Positions 20,310 through 31,118 of a DNA stretch of 64,000 nucleotides are shown piece after piece. The position numbers were made by a program, and so were the translations under genes. Source of the DNA: Dichetophora obliterata (taxonomy: Eukaryota > Arthropoda > Insecta > Diptera > Sciomyzidae). The stretch covers positions 301,271,908 through 301,335,907 of the forward strand of contig OY986435.1 in NCBI GenBank assembly GCA_963920525.1, read 5' to 3'. Numbering within the stretch: the first letter of the stretch is position 1; every line of letters begins with the position of its first letter. The notes under the pieces were generated by a model. The model saw only the letters and a program-made list of their open reading frames with translations, searched no databases and was not told where the DNA came from.

Positions 20310-23300
20310 AATTTTTTTTTATTTTAACATTTCTTAAAGTAAAAGTACATTAAGGAACTTAAATAACTAAGCATTAGCGACTAAGGCCTTCCGCTTCAGT
20401 GTAATTAATACTAAATTTCATAAAATATACCTAGAATATTTAAAAATTTATTGAACATAATAATATTTCCTTCAGTTACGTTGGTAAGTAAGTTAACAAT
20501 ATTGTGGTTAAAACTATTTTGTCTCAATTTCTCTACAATTGCTGGCCAAGGTTCAAGGATATGCGTTAAGTTTAATTCTTCCATACTGCAGAATCGACAG
20601 ATCGGGGTTGAACCTCTAGAGAAGATATGTTGGTGTGTGAGTCTGGTGTGCCCGAGGCGGAAACGGATGTAGTTTACTGTTTGTTTTCTCGTGGGTGTAG
20701 TTGGGAAGTGTGGTGTGATGTAGTCTCTGTTAAAGAGCTTATAGTGGTGTTCGTAAGTGTTCCAGTTTTGGAGGTTTGTTTCGGAGCATGAGTTGTTTAT
20801 GGCTCGTTTTATATCCATTACATTGAGTGTGCGTTGTGAACATAATGGTGATTTTGTAGCAAGGTCAGCGAAATGGTCAGCAGCGGTATTTCCACTTATG
20901 CCTATGTGGCTTGGGAACCAGCAAAGTTTAATTTTGTTGTTATTTATGAATACGTCTCTAATTGCTGAAACTGTATCATTTTTGTAGTTGCAGTTTGTTA
21001 CGGCTTTAAGGGTAGAAAGTGAATCAGTGAAGATTATGTAGTTTGAGTTCGACTTTTTTGCATATTGTGTTGCATATAGAGTACCTTCGGCTTCAGCAGT
21101 GAAAATTGAGGAATGGTTTGGGAGTACAATCATGCGTATAACCTATGTATATGCTGTGCAATGTTCTTTTTTAGTCCCGTCTGTGTACAAGGCCTTCCAA
21201 TTGCTGTGTTGCTTTCTTATGTTTGCATATAGCTGATGATAAACAATAGTATTTGTGGTATTTTTTCTATATGGACACAAGTCGAACATGACTGATTCAT
21301 ATTTTAACAGCCATGGAGGAGCAATCGTCTTAGCTTTTTTGATTGGAGTTGGATCAATGTTTATAATCGCTGCCACATTAATAATCCTTTGTAGAGCTGA
21401 TTCCAATTTAGTGTACTTTTTTCGCGTAAGTCTGTTTTTTGCCAGGAGTGCTACATCAGATCCTTCAGAGAGAATTATTTTTGGGATCAGTCGTCCTGTC
21501 AAGAAGTTGAATCGGTCATTTATTGATGGCAACCCACTTTCAGCTAAAATGTTACGAATTGGGGTAGACTTGAATGTTCCTAGTGCAGTACTTATTGCGC
21601 AGTGGTAGTTGGATTTTATTTTTTGCAGATTTCTTATCGACGTTGAACCATAGATAGGAAGACCATAATCGATTTTTGAGAGAATAATAGTTTTTACAAT
21701 ATAAATTAAGGATCTAGTGTTTGATTGAAGTTTTTGGCTACTGAGACACTTTACAATATTTAGTCTGTTTAATAAATTGTTACATAAGTAATTAACATGT
21801 TCGTTCCATAAGTATCTATTGTAAAAAATAATTTCTAAGATTTTTAAATTATCTAATTTTTCTATTTTTAATGTATCTAGGACAATATCTTGCTGTGTAC
21901 AATTTATTTTTTTGCATATATGTAAAAGTTTTGATTTAGGGATAGATAATTTTGTTCCGCTGTATTCACACCAGTTTTTTATGTTAGAAAAAAGTAACTG
22001 CAATTTGGTTTCAAAATCTGTATAATCTTTGTACTTTGCGTATATATATATATAGATCGTCGGTGTAAATGGCATGCTTGAAGAATGATTGGGTGTCTAT
22101 AATTTTACTCAGCTTGTTTGTAGCTATGAGGAATAGGGTAACAGATAGTGGTGAGCCCTGTGGTATACCATTATTGAGTGGAATAGTATCAGAAAAAATG
22201 TTGTTTACTTTGACCCGAATATAACGTTTTGTAAGGAATTGTCTTACAAAGTTTATAATTTTTTCCCCAAGTCTCCACTCCATTAATTGTTCGATTATAC
22301 AATGAACTCCAATACGGTCAAATGCCTTATCTGAGTCCAAAGATATAATAGAGGTGTGGTTTCTAGTAGAAAGAGTATTGCAAATATGTTCATCTAAGCT
22401 TAACAAGATTTCCATTGTGCCTTTGCCTGCTTTAAAAGCAGTTTGTCTTGTTGATAGAAGTTTACTTTCAGTTAGATACCACATTAGTCTACGAGAGACG
22501 ATTTTTTCTATAACTTTAGACATGCAAGGGATCAGAGATATTGGTCTATAGCTCTCTATACTATTTTTTGGCTTGTTAGGTTTTGGGATTGGCAGAACTG
22601 AGGAAATTTTCCATTGCTGTATATTTCCAGAGTTAAAGAGATTATTAGAGATTATAAGTAGATTTTGTTTGTCATGGATGGTTAAGTTTTTAATTATTGG
22701 GTAAGAGATCTGGTCGTGACCTGGGGTTTTTCCTTTCAGAGTAGCTAGACATGATAAAAGTTCAAACATGGTAATGGGTTTTTCTATGTGGCTTACGGAG
22801 TTATTGGCTGTGTAATTGATTTTTATTTTGTTGGGAATGGAATTTTTCCGTTGTAAAAACTTAGATGGGAAGTTATTGTCATTTGAGAACTCAGACCATT
22901 TTCTACCTAGAGTATTAGCGATATCTTTGGAATTCGTTGTCAAGGTTCCGTCTTGTTGCTCGATGCTGTGTATGCTCAGGCTTTTAGTTATTTTTAGAAG
23001 ACTTCTAACTTATTGGCGCTTAATGGAGTTGATGGATTTATTTCGCTTGTGAATTGTATAAAAGACCTTTTTTTGCTACTTTTTACCTCGCGTTTAAACT
23101 GAGCGTTGGATTTTTTGTAGGCTATTATATTTTGAAGGCAAGGATTGTATTTAGCTATTTTCCACAGACGTTGTTTGTCTTTTTGTAGTTTTCCGAGCTC
23201 CAAATTCCACCAGCAAACATGCTTGGAGGTACGTTTGGTGCTTGATCGCGGTATTGCTTGTATAGCGGCGCTTTTAATATGTTTGGTAAATAGTGCTATA

Positions 23301-23430
23301 TGCTGGTTTATGTTGTTGCCTTTAGGGAGTGAGAACGGTTTAGAGGAGAGCAAAGATTTAAATTTACCCCATTCAGCCAGAAGAATTGAGCCATTCAGAA
23401 GGCTTAGTTCCCGCATTTCAGTTTCTAAAT
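20310..23430 (-). mobile_element. I-clade LINE, 5' truncated
   Basis: The minus strand carries the region between endonuclease and RT, then RT, then RNase H, then a 3' UTR of about 100 bp and an A-rich tail (nine A or more at about 20,312-20,320). ORF1 and the endonuclease are missing; the truncation lies near 23,430, where low-complexity A/T sequence begins. RNase H downstream of RT is characteristic of the I group. No target duplication was identified. Confidence 0.8.
20411..23416 (-). pseudogene. I-clade ORF2 remnant: RT and RNase H
   Basis: Blocks in order: the pre-RT linker CWWNLELGKLQKDKQRLWKI (23,416-22,994), RT with GKTPGHDQISYPIIKNL, SYRPISLIPCMSKVIEKIV, ISLDSDKAFDRIGV (usually a D-KAFD block), NGIPQGSPLSVTLFLIA and active site YTDDLYIYI at about 22,055, then RNase H with LYTDGTKKEH, FTAEAEGTLYA, FTDSLSTL and WFPSHIGISGNTAADHFA. 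Breaks: a frameshift near 22,970, a slip at the TA microsatellite at 22,041-22,054 just after the RT active site, and one in-frame TAG near 21,143. The C-terminal CX2CX8H finger has lost its last cysteine (HILEPW). RNase H acidic residues are still present. Confidence 0.85.
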
Positions 23431-25514
23431 TATATCATTTTATTTTTTATTTTTATTTTTTGACGACTTCCTTCTGAACAACTTTTTGAGCAAGTATTAG
23501 CAAGAGATTTAATTTGGATCTGGTTTAACTCACTTCTTATAATGTTTCTGTGAAAAGATTATAGTCAATCTTTCTCAAAATTGTATTAAATATTTAAAAA
23601 ATGTTTCCCGCTTTTAATGTTTACTTTTATGGTAAGCTTAAAACCAACTGTAAGCAAAAGCAATAATGTTGCCAGACAAAAAAAAATTAACTTTATTCCG
23701 ATATATAAAACATAATGATCGGAACACAAATAAGATTACTACCGTATTTAAAAATATTAAACCAAATGAGTATAACAAGAGAAATATTATTTTCAGAAAA
23801 TGCAAGTGGATTTGTTTTGCTTTCCAAGAAAGCAAATTGCTGTAAAAATTTAATGAATGACGGCACAACAAAATTCGAATACTTCAACTTTAAAAAAAAA
23901 ATTTTAAAAAATTGTGACGACATTGAAAGGTCTCTTTTACAGAGTTCTTATAAAGTTTGGTTGTGCTTTTTTTTTGGTTGATTTCGTCACGCTATGTTAT
24001 AATTTAAGAAAAATAATATTTTTTTATCAAGATTTAAAGTCGGCTTTTCTTTTGAGCGCGGGTGTAAATTACGATATGTTTTTTAATATCTCATTTTTTT
24101 CGTTATGAGTCCGACGAATGATTCAAAAATGATTGCTTTGTGAGTACCGAAAACGAACTTTTCTTTCCAAAAAAAGTTAATCTTACACACCATTCCATTT
24201 AGTTTCGAGTATTTTAAGATCTTGTTGCATGTAACTACATACGTGTTCATAAAGAAAACTGATTCAATGCTTTTTGAAACCCTTCCCCTTCTATAACTAG
24301 TACCTAATTAGAAAAAATGTACTTTTGTTTTGTGCATACATATCGATATGAGTCAATATAAAAATATAAAGTGTAACAGATAGATGAATTCTAAAGAGTT
24401 ATTAAATGAGGTTAATTAAAAAATAGCACTTTTGCTTGTCATTACATTAAAAAAATAAATAAACAAATCAGACAAAGGACTAGGCACTTACGTAGATAGA
24501 TATACATATAACAAGGAATAAAGTAGAGCAGTTCATGTCAAGATAAATTTAGTAGAACGCAGTCATGAAGTAGAAACGGTCATGTTGATCGATTAACTAT
24601 GCACGAACACTTGCGTAGCAAACTCATCATCAAATGAAAAGGATGTTGTTGATACTGACACTGTTAGTTATCGGAAGTTATTGTTGTAGATGTTATTTGA
24701 TTATTTATTTCTGCTTTCCCACCCTTTTTTTTCTCATCATAGTTTTTGCTACGTCACATCCTGATGCTCATATTACTTTTCTTTATTGTTGTTGTTGCCT
24801 TGATTCTTGTTGTTTAAGTTCTTGTGCATCTCCTTGAACCATTTTATTGGTAACATTGTTTTATTGCAACATAAATGGCTGAAATTTAACTCGAATTTTT
24901 CGAGCAAAGTAAATATAATACTAAAACATTCAAACACAAAAAAAAAGAAACAGGAAGACGGCACTCCGTTTCGAGTTCCAGGTCGAATAGCTGCACGTAC
25001 GCATTTGGAACACCTGCGCTTTTGATCTTTGTTCGACGTTTTTCACTTGCATTCTTGCCCTTTTTTCTGGTGCAACTCTTTGCAACAACAAATGTTGTGT
25101 ATTTGTAATGCGTATCTGGTTGCATAGATATCAAATTTCTTTAAAGATTTCTAGGACAAAATAAGAAACTTTTGGCTTATTCTTATTTTAATCATGATTC
25201 CAAAATCAATATGCAACCAAATCCTACATCAATAAATCTGAAACACAGGAAACAAGTAGAAGATTTACTTGTGGGATTTGCAGTTTGGAACATTGTAGCA
25301 GTTTCTTTGATAAATAATGATTACGCTTTGGCGATGAGTTCAATAAGAAAAATGATTTGCAAAGCATAATTTAATTCTATTTTTAATGTTATCCAAATTT
25401 CGAAAGAGAAAATTTCGAAACCAAAACTATAACGAAGTTGAATGAATTTTAGATTTCTCAAAGATTTTAAGGTATCCTTCGATATTGTTAAGAATCATTT
25501 TAAACCACTTTTCG
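23431..25514. other. AT-rich interval, no gene seen
   Basis: Only short open frames of low complexity occur on both strands. A small frame at 24,634-24,837 begins with a hydrophobic stretch but is rich in cysteine and phenylalanine with no recognisable family and no coding neighbours. I do not call it a gene. Confidence 0.45.
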
Positions 25515-25522
25515 GTCTAAAA

Positions 25523-26927
25523 CAGCGATGCCCACGAAAATTATTTGAAGAGTGCAAAAACAACAACAAGAAGCAACTTCAAAAAATTTTTATATCAATA
25601 TTCAATGACGAATTAACAATAACACCAGTGCTGGCAGAGTCCGCGACAGCGAACTTATGTATATGTACACTGTAAAAATAATGAATCAAGTAATTTCAAA
25701 TGTTTCAGTTTTTTGCTAGTCAGAGTACATTTTGATTTAACCAGCTTTAACCGCGTGGAGGTTTTCAGATATCCTTTTTTTATTTTTTGTTTTATAATTT
25801 TTAAATTTGTTTATTTTTATTTATTTTTTACTTCATTTTTTTTGTGATTTTTTTATTATTATACATTTTTTTTCATTTTTTAATCTTATAACAATTTTTA
25901 TTTGATTTAACCTTAATTTTTAATATTTTTTTATTATCTTACGGTTTTACTATTAACTGAACTGTTATATAATTAAAATTAAAATGTTTTAACCTTTTAT
26001 TATCTATGAAAAAAATAGACAAACTTCCAGTTTTCCTAAAATTCTTTTCTTGCCTTTTTTAAGGGTATCATAACCTCTATAAAAATAATTTATTCTGATG
26101 CAATATAAAGTACCCACCTGCAAAAATTCAATAGCTGTTTCTCAATGTGTATTAGCACAACGAAAAATAAGAAGAATACGACGCATGCTATTAACGTCTA
26201 CAATGCTAATACCAAAAATAGTGTAAAACTGCTGTGATCGATGGTGCCAAAGAACAAAAACAACAACATGAAAACGCAGAACAGCTATCGATGGTTCGAA
26301 AGAACAAAAACAATAACATTTAGGCTTTTTCCACATTTGGTCAACGCAACTCCAACTCAAGTTGCTAGCGTGTGTATTTATACCGGAACCTTCAGATTAA
26401 GCAACTTGCACGCAACAAGTTCTCAACACGTTCTCAACCTGTTCAACGCAACGCGGCTTTCCGCAATTTTCATCGGCGACTTGTTGCATCAGTTTGTTTG
26501 TTTTGTGAATTCAATTATGTGTAGTGCAGTACGCTACATATTAATCAAGGTGAATACGTTAATTAATTAGTTGCTTTTTTCATTTATAGAATCTTAAAGA
26601 AGAAGAAATAGTTTACACGATGAATATGCAAGTGTAAAATATTAAATAAATGCAAGAATTCGGAAAACATGAATTAGCTTTTCCAGATGTCTTACACATG
26701 TTGCATGACTTTTGAAGCAAGTCTGGAAGCATTCGTTTCATAGTTGCATTGTTTTTCAACTTTTTCGCTGGTGCGTTTAAGTTTCATTGGAATTGCGTTG
26801 ACCAAGTGTGGAAAAGGCCTTAGAAGCGAGGCTGAAATTGCATACTGAATTCGGCGAATTACAACAATCATGAAAATATTAAAGTTGTTGTAAAAGAGTG
26901 TAAAGAGTTAGGCGCTGGGCATCGCTG
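25523..26927. mobile_element. Nonautonomous hAT-like element (copy 1), with nested insert
   Basis: Ends are CAGCGATGCCCA inverted. Flanks are GTCTAAAA (25,515-25,522) and GTCTAAAG (26,928-26,935), an 8-bp duplication with one change, as for hAT elements. A second copy lies inverted at 37,227-38,377, sharing long internal blocks including GTGCTGGCAGAGTCCGCGAC and a CAACAACATG-containing stretch. This copy is longer because a PIF/Harbinger-like MITE has inserted at 26,323-26,819. No transposase. Confidence 0.8.
26323..26819. mobile_element. PIF/Harbinger-like MITE
   Basis: Inverted ends start GGCTTTTTCCACATTTGGTC and, from the other side, GGCCTTTTCCACACTTGGTC, matching in about 28 of 31 positions. 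Flanks are TTA on both sides (26,320-26,322 and 26,820-26,822), the 3-bp TWA duplication typical of PIF/Harbinger. The sister hAT copy at 37.3 kb lacks this segment at the same point, so it is a later insertion. Confidence 0.75.
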
Positions 26928-27443
26928 GTCTAAAGTGCCTCACAAAAACTGCGTTTTTTTTCTTCGGAAATAAGTTCACAAAAGTACTAAAATCATTAAG
27001 TAAACCAAATTTATGGAATTTACTTAAGTAATTTAACCAAAAAAGGTCACATAAATAGTTTATTTTTCACTCAAATTCATAAACAACAAAATTATGGTTA
27101 AAAAACAATTTTTGATAACGACGTAAGTCAAAATTATCTATTGTTCAGGAGACAAAGAAAACTGTATATTATTTGTATGAAGTTCATACGATAATGTATT
27201 GTTTCAAACGTTCTACACCTCCCTTTTTTTCATACAAACATTAAAAACTAAAAAAGGACATATATTTAGTTTTGACCAATCTATCTTAACAGCTAATAAA
27301 CGTTACTTTGACCACTTTTGACATACGTTCTATTAGAATTAGGGCGACGTTAATTATGTTACGACTTTTAGTGGGTAGAAAAAATTGTATGATATTTTGT
27401 TTTGTTGGTGTTTTTTGCGTTCTCCCATATTTTTGACACAACG

Positions 27444-28457
27444 CACAGTGCGCTTTTTTAATTTTTAGATGACATTTGGGTTTTTTTTTTTTGTTAAATT
27501 TTATAAAAAAAAATATTTTTATTCGTCAGATTATAGAACATGTATTATGAATGTGGTATTAAAAACTTGATGTATTGTATGGTTTTTTTATTATAAAATT
27601 CGTCAAAGTTAAAACTTTTTTAACAAAAATAAGCTGAATAAAACTTAAAAAATAAAGTCAAGCTTAAACAATAATAACTTCGAGCACAAAGTATATTCAA
27701 GATTTTATTTTTTGGACTTTTTATGTCATAATAGCCATTGAATTCAATATAAAATACAATAGAAAATGTTGATAAATAAAAATAGAAGAATCGTTGAAAT
27801 ATGACTGTAAATTTTTCAAGGAATGAACATTGTAGTAAAATTTAGTAGAAAATATCTAGCTAATTAAGCATTATTAAAGTCGAAGGCTATAACTAACATA
27901 AAATATCGTACTTCTACCTTCTGTTTCTGTAAAAACCTGCTGCATCTAGCTGCTATTAAGAAAAACCACTTAATTTAAAAAATCCTAAATATAAAATTTT
28001 GCTTTTTTAAAAATGCACTGATTTCCAAGACAGTTTGAAGGTACTCTTATATTTAAAGAAAAATAATATAGAATTCACAATTTAAAACAAGTTGTGATCT
28101 TATTTTGTATAAGCAACCATTTAAAAAAAATTTTCAAATTTCGTTAATTTGGTAATATTGTTTTATGTGAGATATATCTAAAAGTTAACCGATTTCAAAT
28201 ATTTTTAGCATGACGTTTAAGTGAGAAGAAATAAACTAAATTTACTCCTTAAAAGCTTAAATAAGCAATGTTATGCGGTTTTTTTTTTAAAATATGGTTT
28301 GTATGGGAGGTAGGCGATGCAGTTTGCCTAGAATTCTAATTTTGTGCTATTACTTAATTTAGGCTAAAACTCATTTGTACAAAATTTTATGGCCCTAGCT
28401 TTTATAGTTTCTGAGATAATGCAAATGTCATCCTAAAATCGAAAAAGGCGCACTGTG
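27444..28457. mobile_element. Transib-like nonautonomous element (CACAGTG ends)
   Basis: Ends begin CACAGTGCGC on both sides and stay similar through a GATGACATTTG block about 35 bp in. Flanks are CAACG (27,439-27,443) and CAGCG (28,458-28,462), a 5-bp GC-rich duplication with one change, as expected for Transib. The interior is AT-rich and noncoding, with GTATGGGAGGTAGGCG at 28,301-28,316. Confidence 0.65.
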
Positions 28458-28482
28458 CAGCGCAAGAAATCTCCAAGTTCAA

Positions 28483-28953
28483 CTTAGTATGCTGTAGGAA
28501 GGAAAAAAAATTTCCATAAGAAATACATTGAGATTTTTGACAACGAACAGGCAGCGAAATTTTTTTTCGCCAGCTAATACGCTGTAGAAGCGAAAATTAT
28601 TGCTATGTTGTCAAATTTCCATTTGTGAGTGGACAGTTGAAATGTCAAAATTTCGCTATCGATTATATGCCCGTACATTTAATTGGCGCGAAAATTTGCC
28701 ATTCAACAATAAAAAATAAGCAGTAAGTATGTTTAAGTGTTGAATTTGTTATTTAACAAATTTCTTGTTGCATTTATATAGTTTATTAATGTGTAGTCTT
28801 GCCTTTTATGGATATAAAATTGCAGCAATAAAAATATGAATCTGTCAACCAGAACAGCAAGTAATCTACCTCTACACAGAAATTTTGAATCTACACCAAA
28901 ATTTCGCGTGTAGAGTTATATGCCCAAAAATTTTCGCTCCTACAGCTTACTAA
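28483..28953. mobile_element. Inverted-repeat element with CTTAGTAWGCTGTAGGA ends
   Basis: CTTAGTATGCTGTAGGA at the left faces an inverted CTTAGTAAGCTGTAGGA at the right. A third, degenerate copy (GCTAATACGCTGTAGAAGCG) lies near 28,573, and TTATATGCCC occurs twice inside. Noncoding; target duplication not seen. Confidence 0.5.
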
Positions 28954-29438
28954 GCTTTCGAAAACAAAAATTAGTCACAGAAAAAATATCAACCCGAAAT
29001 CAGTGGTTACTATGTTTTTGGTGGAAGTTTTTTGATTCGGCTTTTATCTCATCAGCCCCTACGACGAGTGACAATCTTGAAGCGATGTAGGGGCTTAAGC
29101 TGCAATGACGCAATGCTGCCGGCGGGAGCAGTTCCTCCCTGTTGGGCATAACCCTACAGCTTTGCGGAGCCTACAGTCTTGGTCTTGTGGCGAACTAAAA
29201 GTTACTCCCCCCTAATCCAGGGTGTCATGCGTACCGTGCCCATTGGATGGTTTGCAGTCAGGGGGTATACCGACTGTATTGGAACGGCGCCTTCACGATA
29301 ACAGGCCGCCTCGTGAAGTAACTGTGGCCTTACCATGGTATGCGGGCTCTGGCATGGTCGACCACCCTTTCCCAGCCATAACAAATAGACTGCGACGTTT
29401 TTGTCCTCGGACACGAGCTACCGGTCGAACCAAAGATT

Positions 29439-31118
29439 ATGAGTACAACCAAAAAACAAAAACACAACAAACAAGAAGACTTGCGGGAAATCACTGCAAG
29501 CAGAGCAGCAGACCTTATGGAACAGAGATTCCAAGGAGAAGGTCAAAAGCAGGGCACCAAAGTTAGGAGTAATCCTCCTCCGCCAACCAGAACTCAAGTC
29601 AATAGGACTTCACGCAGAAGCGATCAGGTGGAGCATAAAATCCATAAAGATGATCACAGACACTGCAGAACACAGATCAGGAGGAACCCGTACGGCAGAG
29701 ATCGAGTGGAGCATAACATCCACAACGATCAAAGGCCTAGTACGAGCCACCAAAGGAAAACTTCGAGCCCTAGGAGATATAATCCTGTCACAATGCCCCC
29801 GGAAAAACACCGGGAAGATACGACATCGGCTCCGAAAAGAATCCCATGTACGGAAACTGCGTCCACATCCAAGGAAGCAGCACAGAAAAGGGAAACAAAA
29901 GAAGGGCACACACACAAGCCCTTCCATAGTAGACGTCGCCTTGTCCATCTTCCTCAGCGTGGGGAGCCAGGAGGACTAGACGACCCACTGAGAGTTGGTC
30001 TAAGTGGAGCGGGCGTAAGATGGTATCTGCGCTACCTGGAACAGGGCATGGCACCCGAAGTAGCTCGTGAAAAAGCGTTGGAGCATCGGGGAATCACCGG
30101 CTTACCAGAGACAACGAAGAGGAGTTGTAATGAGATAACGCCTCCTCAACGCCCAGAGAGCAAGAAGATAAAAATAGCTCCTGGGAGTAATAGTAGGTCA
30201 GAACCTGGGGCCAAGTTACCCAAACCAGAACCACTGAAAAAGAGGACCAGCTATGCCAGCATAACAAAAGGCATACAAATTGCGGTCCTACCCAAAGAAT
30301 ACCCCCGGCAAATGCTAAGTCCGGATGAGCTCTCGGAGCTAGAAGAAGCCATACTGAGCGAAGTAGTGAAGGGCTGGTCCACCAAGCTACAGTTTGAGGG
30401 AATTCACTTCCGTCCGGGCATGTTACTGGTCGACTGTTCGAATCCCTCAACAGCAGAATGGCTGCGAGCATCAGCACCAAAGCTCGAGCACTGGAAAGGG
30501 CTAGAACTGATGGCTTGCCTAGGGGAGGAGGTTCCAAAAGGGCATACTATTAGGATGTTCTTGCCAAGAAGCTCAAGTACGGAGATCAATAGATCGATGG
30601 GACTAATTGCCGCCCAGAACGATGGTCTCAATACGAAGTATTGGAAGATACTGAGCTCTAAGGATGAGGGAAGTGGGCACATGCTTACGTTCTCAATAGA
30701 TAGGGAGTCACTTGAAACTATCAAGTCACGGGGCTCAACTATCAGCTTTCGCTTTGGAACCATTCCGGTGTTGGGCACAAAATCGCCCCCAACGACCAAA
30801 CCGTCCATAGCAGCAACATCCACAGCTGTAGCGCCCACAGCTGCAACGTCGATAGTGGTAACAGAAGCTACGTCCACAGAAACTACGTCTGTAACTCCCA
30901 ATGAAGGGAGAGACGCAACGCCACCAACACAAATAACTGGTGAAGTTGTCACGGAGAAGTTCGCCTCCGTCTCGGTCATCACCGCAACACCTTCAATCGG
31001 AGATCAGGCAGAGGGCATGAACCTCGCCGCTCTCTCGATTGATGGTAGTAAAGAACCTTCAACTGAGGTAGGAGCAATGCTGCCTGAAGAAGATCGGGGC
31101 AGCAGCGCGGTGCTATGA
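29439..31118 (+). CDS. LOA-group LINE ORF1 (DUF4780-like RNA-binding protein)
   Basis: This intact 559-residue frame should encode the LINE nucleic-acid-binding protein that packages element RNA. The first 180 residues are highly basic and polar (many R, K, Q, T). A short block at about residues 188-210 (LSGAGVRWYLRYLEQGMAPE) and a globular region at about 267-446 (LSPDELSELEEAILSEVVKG, FRPGMLLVDC, AEWLRASAPKLEHWKGLELM, GHTIRMFLPRSSS) resemble DUF4780 domains of fly LINEs. The C-terminus is a Thr/Ala/Val-rich linker. No CCHC knuckles are visible. The start is the first in-frame methionine; the stop overlaps the ORF2 start in ATGA, suggesting termination-reinitiation. Confidence 0.85.
   Translation: MSTTKKQKHNKQEDLREITASRAADLMEQRFQGEGQKQGTKVRSNPPPPTRTQVNRTSRRSDQVEHKIHKDDHRHCRTQIRRNPYGRDRVEHNIHNDQRPSTSHQRKTSSPRRYNPVTMPPEKHREDTTSAPKRIPCTETASTSKEAAQKRETKEGHTHKPFHSRRRLVHLPQRGEPGGLDDPLRVGLSGAGVRWYLRYLEQGMAPEVAREKALEHRGITGLPETTKRSCNEITPPQRPESKKIKIAPGSNSRSEPGAKLPKPEPLKKRTSYASITKGIQIAVLPKEYPRQMLSPDELSELEEAILSEVVKGWSTKLQFEGIHFRPGMLLVDCSNPSTAEWLRASAPKLEHWKGLELMACLGEEVPKGHTIRMFLPRSSSTEINRSMGLIAAQNDGLNTKYWKILSSKDEGSGHMLTFSIDRESLETIKSRGSTISFRFGTIPVLGTKSPPTTKPSIAATSTAVAPTAATSIVVTEATSTETTSVTPNEGRDATPPTQITGEVVTEKFASVSVITATPSIGDQAEGMNLAALSIDGSKEPSTEVGAMLPEEDRGSSAVL

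Noticed and set aside
24634..24837. A secreted peptide gene with a signal-like N-terminus
   Set aside because: A hydrophobic start is expected often in AT-rich DNA; there is no mature-peptide pattern, splice context or homologue I can recognise.
30404..30982. A 192-codon open frame on the minus strand
   Set aside because: It lies wholly antisense to the intact LINE ORF1 and has no motif of its own; a shadow of a GC-richer coding region.
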